Origin: Clostridia bacterium
GTDB taxonomy: Bacteria; Bacillota; Clostridia; Oscillospirales; CAG-272
Direction: 5' to 3'
Assembly: GCA_900768535.1 (NCBI GenBank)
Contig: CAAGDE010000133.1
Coordinates: 1 to 45,233, forward strand
DNA: 45,233 nt
The stretch's first letter is position 1. Every line of letters begins with the position of its first letter. The position numbers were made by a program, and so were the translations under genes. This document shows positions 33,470 through 42,080 of this stretch, piece by piece. The notes beneath the pieces were generated by a model. The model had not been told where the DNA came from. It saw nothing but the letters and a program-made list of their open reading frames with translations, and searched no databases.

Positions 33470-34687
33470 TTATTTGCAGAAATCTTTTGTCAGTTCCTCG
33501 GTGTCCTTTGCGATCATCAGCTCCTCGTTGGTCGGGATGACCAGCATTTTCACCGTTGCATCGGGAGCGGAGATGTCGTATTCCACCGAGGTGCGCTTTG
33601 CCTTTTCGTTCATTGCTTCGTCAATCCGGACGCCCAGGAACGCCAGGTTGTCCGCCACGCGGCTGCGGTAGTGCGGATTGTTCTCTCCGATGCCGCCCGC
33701 AAACACAATGGCGTCCACACCGCCCATGGCAGCCGCATAGCCGCCGATGTACTTGGTCAGCTGGTGTACCAGCATGGATTCAATCAGCTGATAGCGCTTG
33801 TTGCCGTTCCGCGCGCCCTCTTCAATGTCGCGGTTGTCGCTGGTGACGCCGCCGGTCAGTCCCAGGATGCCGGACTTCTTGTTCATGATCGTATCGATCT
33901 GATCGGGCGTCAGGTTCTCCTTCTTCATCAGGAGCGGGACAATGGCAGGGTCGATGGAGCCGCACCGGGTGCCCATCAGAATGCCCTCCAGCGGGGTCAG
34001 ACCCATGGTGGTGTCGTAGCACTTTCCGTTCTTCACTGCCGCAATGGAGGAGCCGTTGCCGAGGTGACAGGTGACAATGCGCAATTCCTCCGGCTTTTTG
34101 CCCAGCATTGCCGCCGCACGCATACTGACATAGCGGTGGCTGGTGCCGTGGAAGCCGTAGCGGCGGATGTGATACTTTTCGTAGTATTCGTAGGGGAGTG
34201 CGTAGAGATACGCATAATCGGGCATGGTCTGATGGAAGCCGGTGTCAAAGACCGCCACCTGCGGCACACCGGGCATCAGCTTTTCGCACGCGCGGATACC
34301 GGTCAGGTTATGCGGGTTGTGGAGCGGACCCAGCTCACAGCACTCCTCAATGGTGGCAAGGACCTTTTTGTCAATGACCACCGAGCCGGAGAATTTCTCC
34401 CCGCCGTGCAGGACGCGGTGACCGACCGCCGAGATCTCGGACAGCGATGCAATGACGCCGTGCTCCTTCGATACCAGCGTGTCCAGCACCAGCTGAACCG
34501 CCTCAGCGTGGTTCTTCATCTGCACATCGAGCCTGTAGTCCTCCCGACCCTCCACCTTGTGCTTGAAGCTGCCTCCGGCAATGCCGATCCGGTCGCAGAG
34601 TCCCTTTGCCAGAACCTGCTCGCTTTCCATATCGATCAGCTGATACTTGATGGATGAACTGCCGGCGTTGATAACCAAAATTTTCAT
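33470..34687 (-). CDS. ackA: Acetate kinase
   Basis: 405 residues, full length. VINAGSSSIKYQL at the N-terminus (nucleotide and substrate Asn), GHRVLHGG with the substrate arginine, FDTGFHQTMP with the phosphoryl-transfer histidine and YRFHGTSHRYVS-like RRYGFHGTSHRY are hallmarks. It makes ATP from acetyl phosphate in mixed-acid fermentation. AGGAGGAGG upstream sets the start. No phosphotransacetylase gene is next to it; the downstream partner is a class II aldolase. Confidence 0.98.
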   Translation of the reverse strand: MKILVINAGSSSIKYQLIDMESEQVLAKGLCDRIGIAGGSFKHKVEGREDYRLDVQMKNHAEAVQLVLDTLVSKEHGVIASLSEISAVGHRVLHGGEKFSGSVVIDKKVLATIEECCELGPLHNPHNLTGIRACEKLMPGVPQVAVFDTGFHQTMPDYAYLYALPYEYYEKYHIRRYGFHGTSHRYVSMRAAAMLGKKPEELRIVTCHLGNGSSIAAVKNGKCYDTTMGLTPLEGILMGTRCGSIDPAIVPLLMKKENLTPDQIDTIMNKKSGILGLTGGVTSDNRDIEEGARNGNKRYQLIESMLVHQLTKYIGGYAAAMGGVDAIVFAGGIGENNPHYRSRVADNLAFLGVRIDEAMNEKAKRTSVEYDISAPDATVKMLVIPTNEELMIAKDTEELTKDFCK

Positions 34688-34762
34688 GCAGAAATCCTCC
34701 TCCTTTCCCCGCGGTTCTGCGTTGCCGGGGGAATTGTTGATATAAAACCTATCCAACTTTAT

Positions 34763-34791
34763 ATTATAATCCAAAACCCCCGAAAAAACAA
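34763..34791 (-). promoter_or_regulatory. Promoter of the ackA-aldolase operon
   Basis: On the minus strand: TTGTTT (34791-34786), 17-bp spacer, TATAAT (34768-34763). It gives a leader of about 70 nt. Confidence 0.65.
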
Positions 34792-34869
34792 GGGGCTTGA
34801 CGAAAATTCTCCCGATTTGCCCCTAAAAATATCAAATTCCACCCGCTTTTCCCGTGCGGCGGTTGGATT

Positions 34870-35598
34870 TCACCCCTGTGTCAGAGCCCGGAACAGGATC
34901 TCCTCCTCTGCCGCCCATGCGGAAGGGGTGCATTTCGGGAGCACCTCATCCAGGTAGCGGGCGAACAGATCCCTGCCTGCCCCCAGCCGCCGGAGCGTCC
35001 CGCAGATCACGCGCCGGTGCTCGGTGAGCAGGACGCGGGTGCGGGGATCGGCTGTATCGGACAGTCGGATTGCCGCAGTGCGATCCTCTGAGATCAGGTA
35101 TGCACCCAGCTCCGCACACGCCGCCTGGCGGTCGAACGGAACCGTGCCCGGATGTACCCGGAGTCCGCGCACGACACGCGGTCGGCCGGCGGCAAATTCC
35201 GCGGCGCCGAGAGCTCCTTCCCGCACCGTTCCGTCCGGAGCGGAGATCAGCACCCGGAAATTCTGCCCGCTCATACCGCAGATCAGCCCTGCCTCCGGGA
35301 GCGCTCCGCTGTGCAGTCCGCAAAAGGCGACATAATAGCCTTCGTTCAGCAAAGACAGCACCGGGCCCTGCGGATTGCCGGTCGGGTGCTCCTCCACCGT
35401 GCACAGGTAAGGGTTCGCCCGCCACCCGCTGTTTTTGATGCCGATCCGATGCCCGTGAACGGTCAGGGCAACGGCGTGCGCGCAGTACCAGTTTCGGACA
35501 GTCGGGTTCGCGGCTGCGGGAACGGCTCCGATGAGACAGTCGGTTGTGGCGGAAAAAACAGGGGGACAAACGGGCAGATTGACAGATGCAGGATTCAT
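34870..35598 (-). CDS. Unknown protein, faintly like BtrH/C39-type cysteine-peptidase folds
   Basis: 242 residues, no signal peptide or membrane helix. The segment LLNEGYYVAFCGLHSGAL followed by ICGMSGQNFRVLISAPDG recalls the 'L-x-EGYYV ... D ... GYD' block of BtrH_N/C39-like proteins of secondary-metabolite clusters, with DCLIGAV as a possible Cys region. The match is weak and catalytic residues are not convincing, so function is unknown. AAAGGAG nine bases upstream sets the start. It is isolated, flanked by acetate kinase and an ABC exporter on the same strand. Confidence 0.6.
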   Translation of the reverse strand: MNPASVNLPVCPPVFSATTDCLIGAVPAAANPTVRNWYCAHAVALTVHGHRIGIKNSGWRANPYLCTVEEHPTGNPQGPVLSLLNEGYYVAFCGLHSGALPEAGLICGMSGQNFRVLISAPDGTVREGALGAAEFAAGRPRVVRGLRVHPGTVPFDRQAACAELGAYLISEDRTAAIRLSDTADPRTRVLLTEHRRVICGTLRRLGAGRDLFARYLDEVLPKCTPSAWAAEEEILFRALTQG

Positions 35599-35643
35599 AG
35601 CGGCAGCTCCTTTTCGGTTTGTTCTGCCTCTATGATAGCATTT

Positions 35644-35668
35644 AACCCTGACAAAAGCTGTCAGGGTT
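35644..35668. promoter_or_regulatory. Perfect 10-bp inverted repeat, possible operator or hairpin
   Basis: AACCCTGACA (35644-35653) and TGTCAGGGTT (35659-35668) flank AAAGC, 46 bp upstream of the gene at 34870-35598. The core TGACA-N5-TGTCA resembles repressor sites; as RNA it would be a strong hairpin. Confidence 0.45.
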
Positions 35669-35681
35669 ATCAACATTTTTT

Positions 35682-35720
35682 CGGGCACCGCCGCGCAATT
35701 CCGGCGGTGCCCGGATTTTT
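35682..35720 (+). terminator. Strong terminator-like hairpin oriented on the plus strand
   Basis: A perfect 12-bp stem, CGGGCACCGCCG/CGGCGGTGCCCG, with an 8-nt loop is followed on the plus strand by GATTTTTTG. Genes on both sides are on the minus strand, where the stem is flanked by A-tracts, so its orientation is unexplained. Confidence 0.6.
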
Positions 35721-35782
35721 TGTTAAGGGTCACGGAACCGATGCGGGAAAGCGCGCCAAACGCGGAACGCGCGGGGATGCCT

Positions 35783-37384
35783 TTACAGATTTGCGAAGAT
35801 TTTTGAGCCGCGGGAGCGGAGCCAGGCGGTGATGCCGATGGCGGCGGCAACGATGAGGATGCCGTAGATCAGCAGGCAGGCGTTGGTGCCGAGGAAGGCA
35901 CCGAAGAAGATTACGGCAAGGATGGGGAGGACACCGATCAGCATCCCGGCGAAGAGTGCCAAAAAGACGCTCATGCTCTGCTTGATGGGGTAAATCTCGT
36001 TCGACCAGTTCAGCGAGGGGCGGAGCAGATTCAGCATCAGCCCGAACACCGCCTGGAAGAGGACCACTGCCTGCGGGATCAGAACCATCAGAATTCCGCC
36101 GAGGGGATCGGGGCGGAGAACGATCAGCCCCGCGACCGAGCAGAGGAGCGTGACGGGGGAGGCAAGCAGGATCTGCACCAGCAGCTTGGCGCGCAGGCAG
36201 ATCCAGGGTGTGACCGGGAGGGACTGCGCCAGCCAGATGTTTTTGCCTTCCAGGGAGACCGAGGGGGAGGTGATATCCACCATGCCGACCATGATGCCGA
36301 GCGCACCGCAGAAGAACGCGGGAAAGGCATCGACCAGGTCGCCCATTCCCTCCGCCTTCAGCAGGGCAATCAGAGCGTTGCCCCTCAAGAGCAGGGCGAC
36401 TGCCGCCGCGACAAGGAAAACGAGTCCCAGTCCGCAGTTGAGCATATAGGAGGGACTGCCCGTAAAGCGCGCGAACTCTTTGCCGAGCATGGCGCGGGCG
36501 GGGCTTTTCATCCGCACGGTTTTTTCGCGGTAAACAGCCTTTGCACTGCCGCCGGATGAGGTTGCGATCCGCAGGAAGGTGCGTGCCATCCGCCAAAGCA
36601 GCAGAGCCGAGAGCGCCGCAATGACCGCTGTTGAAACGACCATGGCGAGCGGATCACCCTCTCCCGCGCGACCGAGCAGATAGATGGGATACACCGCACG
36701 GAGACGGGCTCCCCACGCATCCGGATTGGCAAGCAGGGCGGCGATGACCCCCTGCGCACGGAAATAGACGAAATAATAGATGCCGAGGAAGACCAGGGAG
36801 ATCAGCACCGTGATGAAGCTCTTGTTTTTCAGTCTGACGCTGATTTTTGCAATCACCCACCCCAGCAGGCAGGAGAGCAGAAACACGATGACCGTGACCA
36901 GGAGGGTCAGGAGCAGGGCGCCGATGACCGACAGCGGGGACGGATTGCCCATGATATAGTAAACGATGACGCCCGGCAGCATGACGATGCCGGAGTAGAG
37001 CAGACCCATCAGATAGACGCCCAGCAGGCGGGAGATCATGATGATCCGCACCGGGATCGGCATGGACAGGAGCAGGTCGTTGTCCTTGGCAAGGTACAGC
37101 CCCGCGTAGGTGTTGAAGACACTGCCGAAGGTGCCGAGCGCAACAGCGATGAGAGCAAGCAGTGCGAAATACATCCACCCCAGCCCGGCGGAGGTCAGCG
37201 GACCGCAGATGCCGACGGCAAGGAACGCGAACATTCCGCCCAGCAGACCGAATATCAGCAGATTGAAGGCGATCAGACAGCCGACGGTTGCGCTCCTGGA
37301 CTTTGCCCGGTTGGTCTTCGGATTGTAAAAGAAGCCGCGGAAGATTTCCGAGAGCTGTTTTTTCAGGAGTACCCTCAGCATCAC
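35783..37384 (-). CDS. ABC transporter permease, large exporter type
   Basis: 533 residues and about twelve membrane helices, in two halves separated by a cytoplasmic stretch (ATSSGGSAKAVYREKTVRMK). An N-terminal segment before the first helix contains FFYNPKTNRAKSRS. The layout (two fused six-helix units beside a single ABC-2-type ATPase) is common in clostridial exporters of unknown cargo. The start ATGATG overlaps the stop of the ATPase gene by four bases, so subunits are translationally coupled. Confidence 0.85.
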   Translation of the reverse strand: MMLRVLLKKQLSEIFRGFFYNPKTNRAKSRSATVGCLIAFNLLIFGLLGGMFAFLAVGICGPLTSAGLGWMYFALLALIAVALGTFGSVFNTYAGLYLAKDNDLLLSMPIPVRIIMISRLLGVYLMGLLYSGIVMLPGVIVYYIMGNPSPLSVIGALLLTLLVTVIVFLLSCLLGWVIAKISVRLKNKSFITVLISLVFLGIYYFVYFRAQGVIAALLANPDAWGARLRAVYPIYLLGRAGEGDPLAMVVSTAVIAALSALLLWRMARTFLRIATSSGGSAKAVYREKTVRMKSPARAMLGKEFARFTGSPSYMLNCGLGLVFLVAAAVALLLRGNALIALLKAEGMGDLVDAFPAFFCGALGIMVGMVDITSPSVSLEGKNIWLAQSLPVTPWICLRAKLLVQILLASPVTLLCSVAGLIVLRPDPLGGILMVLIPQAVVLFQAVFGLMLNLLRPSLNWSNEIYPIKQSMSVFLALFAGMLIGVLPILAVIFFGAFLGTNACLLIYGILIVAAAIGITAWLRSRGSKIFANL

Positions 37385-38091
37385 TGTTCCTCCTCCAGCT
37401 CCAGGAAGACCTCCTCCAGGCTGTCGTCTCCCTTGACCTCCTCCATCGTGCCGGAGCGGATCAGGCGCCCGGACTTGATGATGGCGACCTTGTCGCAGAG
37501 CTTTTCGGCAACCTCCAGGACGTGCGTGGAGAAAAAGATGGCACCGCCCGCGTCGCAGAATTCCCGCATCATGCCTTTGAGCAGATGGGAAGCCTTGGGA
37601 TCCAGCCCGACGAACGGCTCATCCATGATGATGAGGCGCGGCGCATGGAGCCAGCCGGCAATGATGGCGAGCTTCTGCTTCATGCCGTGGGAATAGGCGG
37701 CGATGGGCTGGGCGAGGTCCTTTGTCAATTCGAACAGGTCGCCGTATTTGCGGATGCGCTCCTCCCGCAGCTTTGCCGGCACGCCGAAGATGTCGCCGAT
37801 GAAGTTCAGGTAGCGGATGCCGGTCATGAATTCGTACAGGTCGGGGTTGTCGGGGATATAGGCAATCCGCTTTTTGCATTCCACGGGATCGGCGGCAAGG
37901 GAGATACCGTCCACGGTGATCTCTCCGGCATCCGGATGCAGGATGCCGACCGCCGCCTTGAGGGTAGTGGTTTTTCCGGCTCCGTTGTGCCCGATGAAGC
38001 CGTAGATTTCGCCGGGGGCGATGTGCAGCGAGAGGTCATCGACCGCCCGCTTTTCTCCGTAGGTTTTCGTCAGGTGCTGAATGTTGAGCAT
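37381..38091 (-). CDS. ABC transporter ATP-binding protein
   Basis: 236 residues. Walker A GHNGAGKT (34-41), signature YSHGM (133-137, S-H-G-M instead of S-G-G-Q), Walker B LIIMDEP (153-159) and the His switch in FFSTHVLE. It belongs to the ABC-2/CcmA-like group that powers exporters. AAAGGAC before the ATG at 38091 supports the start. It pairs with the overlapping permease gene downstream. Its mRNA leader is long, about 170 nt, and includes a copy of the palindromic intergenic repeat. Confidence 0.93.
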   Translation of the reverse strand: MLNIQHLTKTYGEKRAVDDLSLHIAPGEIYGFIGHNGAGKTTTLKAAVGILHPDAGEITVDGISLAADPVECKKRIAYIPDNPDLYEFMTGIRYLNFIGDIFGVPAKLREERIRKYGDLFELTKDLAQPIAAYSHGMKQKLAIIAGWLHAPRLIIMDEPFVGLDPKASHLLKGMMREFCDAGGAIFFSTHVLEVAEKLCDKVAIIKSGRLIRSGTMEEVKGDDSLEEVFLELEEEQ

Positions 38092-38168
38092 AATTGTCCT
38101 TTCTGCACGGTGTGCGTGGCATTTGGAACGGTGGTTCTTTTGGAGCGTTCGCCGGTTTTGCCTTCCGC

Positions 38169-38207
38169 CGTCGCTGACGCGATACCTTCCCCAACCGGGG
38201 GAAGGCT
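38169..38207. repeat. Palindromic intergenic repeat in the exporter leader
   Basis: CGTCGCTGACGCGATACC leads into CCTTCCCC-AA-CCGGGGGAAGGCT, a hairpin of the same family as the copies at 30.5, 41.9-42.2 and 45.0-45.2 kb. It is transcribed as part of the leader. Confidence 0.7.
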
Positions 38208-38265
38208 TTTTGGAAAATCATCGGGAAAGCGTCCTCTGAAACGCCCGTTTTGCAACGTTCAATTT

Positions 38266-38294
38266 ATTATAACATACCTTTGCACGGTTGTCAA
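38266..38294 (-). promoter_or_regulatory. Promoter of the ABC exporter operon
   Basis: On the minus strand: exact TTGACA (38294-38289), 17-bp spacer, TATAAT (38271-38266). Confidence 0.85.
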
Positions 38295-38347
38295 GGTGAA
38301 AAGCGGCAAAAAAAGCGCGTGAACGGCAATTTTTTTCGTCTTGCCTC

Positions 38348-38376
38348 TTGCAATCGGGGCGCGGGTTTGCTATAAT
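38348..38376 (+). promoter_or_regulatory. Promoter of hisS
   Basis: TTGCAA (38348-38353), 17-bp spacer, TATAAT (38371-38376). Confidence 0.75.
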
Positions 38377-38415
38377 AAGGAGAGAATACAACGCAAGAAG
38401 AGGAAGCATACTGTT

Positions 38416-39714
38416 ATGAGTGAAAAACTGTCCACACAGCCCTACAAGGGGACGAGAGACTTTTATCCGCAGGAGATGCGCCTGCGCAACTGGTTTTTCG
38501 GCGTGATGCGCCGGGTGCTGGAGACTGCCGCATTTGAGGAGTACAACGGTCCGATGCTGGAGTCGCTGGAGCTTTACGCCGCCAAGAGCGGTGAGGAGAT
38601 TGCCACCAAGCAGACCTACAATTTCGTGGATCGGGGCGACCGCAGACTGGCGCTCCGCCCGGAAATGACGCCCACCGTGGCGCGGATGGTGGCGGGGAAG
38701 CTGAACGATCTGGTCTTCCCGCTCAAATGGTTCTCCATCCCGAATATGTACCGCTACGAGGCGCCGCAACGGGGCAGACTGCGCGAATTCTGGCAGCTGA
38801 ATGTGGACATCTTCGGGTGCGACACGTATGAAGCGGATCTGGACTGCATCACCAGCGCCATTGAGATCATGCGGGCGTTCGGGGCGGACGAAACCATGTT
38901 CACGGTACACATCAACAATCGGCGCTTCTTCAACGATGTCCTGGCGGCAATCACGGGGACGGACGGGGACGGCGCCAAGGCGGTGTCCAAGGTGATCGAC
39001 CGCAAGGGCAAGGTGCCGCGGGACGTCTACGAGCGCGACCTGACCGCGCTGGGACTGAACGCAGAGCAGATTGCAGGGATTGACGCGCTCTACGGCATGA
39101 CCGTGGAGGAGGCAACCGCGCTCTGCCCGGAGTCGGTCGGCTCGGGCGAGCTGCTCAGCCTGTTTTCCATGCTGAAGAAGGCGGGACTGGATCGCTACTG
39201 CGTGTTCGATTTCGGTATCGTCCGGGGGCTGGATTATTACACGGGTACGGTGTTTGAGGTCTTTGACAACGCGCCGGAGAACAACCGCGCCATGTTCGGC
39301 GGCGGGCGGTACGACAACCTGGTGGGACTGTTTGTCAGGAACGCCAAGGTGTCCGGCGTCGGCTACGGCATGGGGGACGTGACGCTGGAGAACTTCCTGG
39401 TCACGCACGGACTGGTGCCGGACTTCGGAACCGACCGCGTCAGAGTGCTGGTCACGCGGTTTGACGATGTGCCGTATGAGGCGTACCTGAAGCTGGTGGA
39501 GGATCTGCACCGCGCGGGCGTTCCGGCAACGGTGTATCTCGGTGCCAGGAAGTACGGCAAACAGCTGGAATACGCCGTCAAGGGCGGATTTACGCACACG
39601 CTGACCATGGGCGGGGACGAGTATGCAAGGGGCACCGTCCGCCTCAAGAACCTGGCAACGCGTGAGGAAACCGAGCTCCCCGCTTCGGCGGAGGAGATTG
39701 CAGAACGGGTGTAA
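38416..39714 (+). CDS. hisS: Histidine-tRNA ligase
   Basis: 432 residues, full length with the C-terminal anticodon-binding domain, so the true synthetase and not HisZ. Class II motif 1 region around KGTRDFYPQEM, LALRPEMTPTVAR, motif 2 MYRYEAPQRGRLREFWQ, the histidine-specific RGLDYYTGTVFE and motif 3 GGGRYDNL are all present. It charges tRNA-His with histidine. GAGGAAG about ten bases before the ATG at 38416 sets the start. It leads a transcript continuing into a lysophospholipase gene after 20 nt, then ruvX. Confidence 0.97.
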   Translation: MSEKLSTQPYKGTRDFYPQEMRLRNWFFGVMRRVLETAAFEEYNGPMLESLELYAAKSGEEIATKQTYNFVDRGDRRLALRPEMTPTVARMVAGKLNDLVFPLKWFSIPNMYRYEAPQRGRLREFWQLNVDIFGCDTYEADLDCITSAIEIMRAFGADETMFTVHINNRRFFNDVLAAITGTDGDGAKAVSKVIDRKGKVPRDVYERDLTALGLNAEQIAGIDALYGMTVEEATALCPESVGSGELLSLFSMLKKAGLDRYCVFDFGIVRGLDYYTGTVFEVFDNAPENNRAMFGGGRYDNLVGLFVRNAKVSGVGYGMGDVTLENFLVTHGLVPDFGTDRVRVLVTRFDDVPYEAYLKLVEDLHRAGVPATVYLGARKYGKQLEYAVKGGFTHTLTMGGDEYARGTVRLKNLATREETELPASAEEIAERV

Positions 39715-39734
39715 CGCCCGATACAGGAGGAAGC

Positions 39735-40652
39735 ATGATGCAGACCTTTACCATCCCGTCCGCGGACGGAAAGAATACGCTTGCCTGCTACCGGACCGAC
39801 TGCCGGGAGCCGCGGCTGATGCTGCAGATTTCCCACGGAATGTGCGAATATTTCCTGCGCTACGAGGGCTTTGCGGCGTTCCTCGCCGGGCGCGGCATTC
39901 TCGTGTTCGGGCATGATCATCTCGGTCACGGGAGAACCGCGAAAACGCCGGAGGAGCTCGGCTTCTTCGCGGAGAAGAACGGCTGGGACTTTGCCGTGCG
40001 GGATGTTCACGCGCTGACGGAGTATATGAAATCCGAATACCCCGGCGTTCCCGTTGTACTCATGGGGCACAGCATGGGATCGTTCATTGCGCGCGAGGTG
40101 ATGGCAAGATACGGGAGCGATTACCGCGCGGGCATCATCTGCGGCACGGGCGGTCCCGAAATGCCGGCGGGGGCGGGGAAGCTGCTCGCATCCGTGCTTG
40201 TCTGCTTCCGGGGGGCAAGGCATCGGTCGAAGCGGCTGAAAAAACTCGCTTTTGCCGGCTACAACAAGGGAATCGATCCGCTCCGCACCGGAAGTGACTG
40301 GCTGACGCGCGATGCGGAGGTGGTGGATCGCTACAACCGGGATCCGCTCTGCACCTTCACGTTCACCGTCAGTGCCTATCGCGACCTGTTCACGCTGGTG
40401 AAAACCGTCAGCCGCCGGGATTGGGCAAAGCGGGTTCCGACAGCACTTCCGCTTCTGGTCATCAGCGGCGATGCGGATCCGGTCGGCGGTCACGGAAAGG
40501 GCGTGCGGACGGTTGCGGATCGGCTGGAGCAGTCCGGGCATCAGGTTACCCTCCGGCTCTATCCCGGAATGCGGCACGAGATTTTCAATGAGATCGGAAA
40601 GGAACAGGTATGGGAGGAAACGGCACAATGGCTGGCGGACTTCGCACGGTAA
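39735..40652 (+). CDS. Alpha/beta-hydrolase, lysophospholipase/monoacylglycerol lipase type
   Basis: 305 residues, cytoplasmic. The opening ISHGMCEYFLRYEGFAAFL matches the lysophospholipase family HGxxEhsxRY element. The nucleophile is Ser in GHSMGS, followed by Asp in ISGDADPVG and His in GMRHEIFNE. It probably hydrolyses monoacylglycerols or lysophospholipids. AGGAGGAAGC precedes ATGATG. It lies between hisS and ruvX in one operon, overlapping ruvX by 25 bases. Confidence 0.88.
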   Translation: MMQTFTIPSADGKNTLACYRTDCREPRLMLQISHGMCEYFLRYEGFAAFLAGRGILVFGHDHLGHGRTAKTPEELGFFAEKNGWDFAVRDVHALTEYMKSEYPGVPVVLMGHSMGSFIAREVMARYGSDYRAGIICGTGGPEMPAGAGKLLASVLVCFRGARHRSKRLKKLAFAGYNKGIDPLRTGSDWLTRDAEVVDRYNRDPLCTFTFTVSAYRDLFTLVKTVSRRDWAKRVPTALPLLVISGDADPVGGHGKGVRTVADRLEQSGHQVTLRLYPGMRHEIFNEIGKEQVWEETAQWLADFAR

Positions 40653-41107
40653 CCGAGCTTGCCGGCACGACCGGGCGCCTGCTGGGGGTGGATTTCGGTG
40701 ACACGCGCACGGGGCTTGCCGTGTCCGATCCGTCGCGCCTACTGGCGTCCGGCATCGGCACCCTGCGTCCCGGCGGAATGGAAAAGACCGCCGAGGCGGT
40801 GGCAAAGGTTGCCGCAGAGCAGGGCGTTGCCGCCGTTGTGGTGGGACTGCCGAAGAATATGGACGGGACCGAGGGCTTCCGTGCGGAGCGCTGTCGGGAA
40901 TTCGGCGAAAAGCTCGCCGCGCTGACGGGGCTTCCGGTTGCCATGCTGGACGAGCGCCTGACCACCGTCAGTGCCTCGCGTTACCTCAATGAGACGAACA
41001 CGCGCGGTGCGGCAAGAAAGGATGTCATCGACACGCTCTCGGCGCAGATCATTCTGCAGAACGCGCTCGACCGTCTGCGTCTGCCGGCGCGGGAGGAGCG
41101 GTCATGA
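40628..41107 (+). CDS. ruvX: Holliday junction resolvase-like protein RuvX (YqgF)
   Basis: 159 residues with an RNase H-like fold. LGVDFGDTRTGLAVSD carries the first catalytic Asp, VVGLPKNMDGTEG is the second signature, and DERLTTVSA the third. Known members act in pre-16S rRNA processing and possibly junction cleavage. ATGs at 40610 and 40628 are both in frame; GGAGG at 40613-40617 sits eight to ten bases before the second, which I prefer. The end overlaps the next gene by four bases (ATGA). Confidence 0.93.
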   Translation: MAGGLRTVTELAGTTGRLLGVDFGDTRTGLAVSDPSRLLASGIGTLRPGGMEKTAEAVAKVAAEQGVAAVVVGLPKNMDGTEGFRAERCREFGEKLAALTGLPVAMLDERLTTVSASRYLNETNTRGAARKDVIDTLSAQIILQNALDRLRLPAREERS

Positions 41108-41808
41108 AGGGCTACCGTTCCGTCCGTGTTGCCGGCGCGGTTTTCCGGCTGATTCTGACACTCGGAATCCTTGCGGTGGTCGGGATTGTGGTCTGGCGGG
41201 TGTTTTTCTCCACGAAAATTCCGGACGAGGTGCGGGATCTTCAAAAGAACGATGCGCTCACCGCCGCCTGGGAGACCTACGGAGACAACCTGACCTTCCG
41301 GCGGCAGGAGCAGGCGACCATCACGCGCGGCGAGCACAACAACGGCTATTTTTCGGTGGTGGACTGCGTGTTTATTCCGGAGGCGGCGCAGGTGCAGCTT
41401 GTGTTCCGCTACAACAACAGCACCATCCGGCACCTGGCGCGGGATTATCAGCTGGATCGCGTTCCCGACAAGGGGGAGGAGCTGTTTGAGGTCACGCTTC
41501 TGCGCACCACCGATCTTACGCCGGAGGACAAGAGCGACAACGGCGACCCCGCAACGCTTGCAGAGGAGCGGTTTTATCCGACGTCCGCTGTCCGGGCGGA
41601 GACTTCGCTCTATACCTATTACCGGTTCGTGTTTGACGGTGTGACCGTGGAGGGCGACACCGACGGCGTGTTTGCGGATATTTACTATCGCGGTGATATC
41701 GATTATAAAAAGACCCCCTACGGAGCGCTCTGCCTCTGCGCGGACGGGGATGCGTGGCTTCCGTATTCCCTGTCCTCCGGAGACCGGAAGGCGCTGGGGA
41801 AGAAATAA
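41104..41808 (+). CDS. Membrane-anchored protein of unknown function
   Basis: 234 residues. A basic N-terminus and one helix at about 11-33 anchor an extracytoplasmic, beta-rich domain (many alternating polar/hydrophobic strands, YFSVVDCVFIPEAAQVQLVF for example). No family is recognised. The start overlaps the ruvX stop, and GGAGGAGCGGTC supplies the ribosome site, so it belongs to the hisS-ruvX transcript. Confidence 0.75.
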   Translation: MKGYRSVRVAGAVFRLILTLGILAVVGIVVWRVFFSTKIPDEVRDLQKNDALTAAWETYGDNLTFRRQEQATITRGEHNNGYFSVVDCVFIPEAAQVQLVFRYNNSTIRHLARDYQLDRVPDKGEELFEVTLLRTTDLTPEDKSDNGDPATLAEERFYPTSAVRAETSLYTYYRFVFDGVTVEGDTDGVFADIYYRGDIDYKKTPYGALCLCADGDAWLPYSLSSGDRKALGKK

Positions 41809-41896
41809 CGGATACGGGGCGGCTCCCGGTTGGAGAAAGGATGCCGTAGGTGATTGCGCAGGATTCAGAACTGCGCTTGATTCGCACCGTCCGCCC

Positions 41897-41945
41897 GCCC
41901 TCATCCGGCGCCAAGGCGCCACCTTCCCCCTCGAAGGGGAAGGCT
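41897..41945. repeat. Palindromic intergenic repeat, variant B
   Basis: CCCTCATCCGGCGCCAAGGC followed by CACCTTCCCCCTCGAAGGGG and AAGGCT. A close copy lies at 45011-45061, also just before a variant A copy. Confidence 0.75.
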
Positions 41946-41981
41946 AAGGATGGTTGCGTTATGTGGTCGCGCTCGTCTGTT

Positions 41982-42031
41982 TCGCCCTCATCCGGCACTG
42001 GCGTGCCACCTTCCCCACCCGGGGGAAGGCT
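41982..42031 (+). repeat. 50-bp repeat, variant A, left arm
   Basis: TCGCCCTCATCCGGCACTGG, then GCGTGCCACC and the hairpin CTTCCCCACCCGGGGGAAG. Identical over 50 bp to 45104-45153 and, inverted, to 42161-42210. Confidence 0.85.
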
Positions 42032-42080
42032 TCTTCCGGCTGTGCGAACTTTTTCTGCCAAACTTTTTAATCTTGCCGAA

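Larger units (their letters stand above)
38092..38415. other. Divergent intergenic region between ABC exporter and hisS
   Basis: Contains the exporter promoter and its 170-nt leader with a palindromic repeat, then the hisS promoter. The upstream part around 38100-38160 shows nothing else. No T-box leader is evident before hisS. Confidence 0.6.

Noticed and set aside
32699..34657. 652-codon plus-strand frame opposite ackA and the aldolase
   Set aside because: Both minus-strand genes are unmistakable; the frame lacks a ribosome site and crosses the terminator.
38377..38415. T-box leader upstream of hisS
   Set aside because: Only about 35 nt lie between the -10 box and the start codon, far too short for a T-box.
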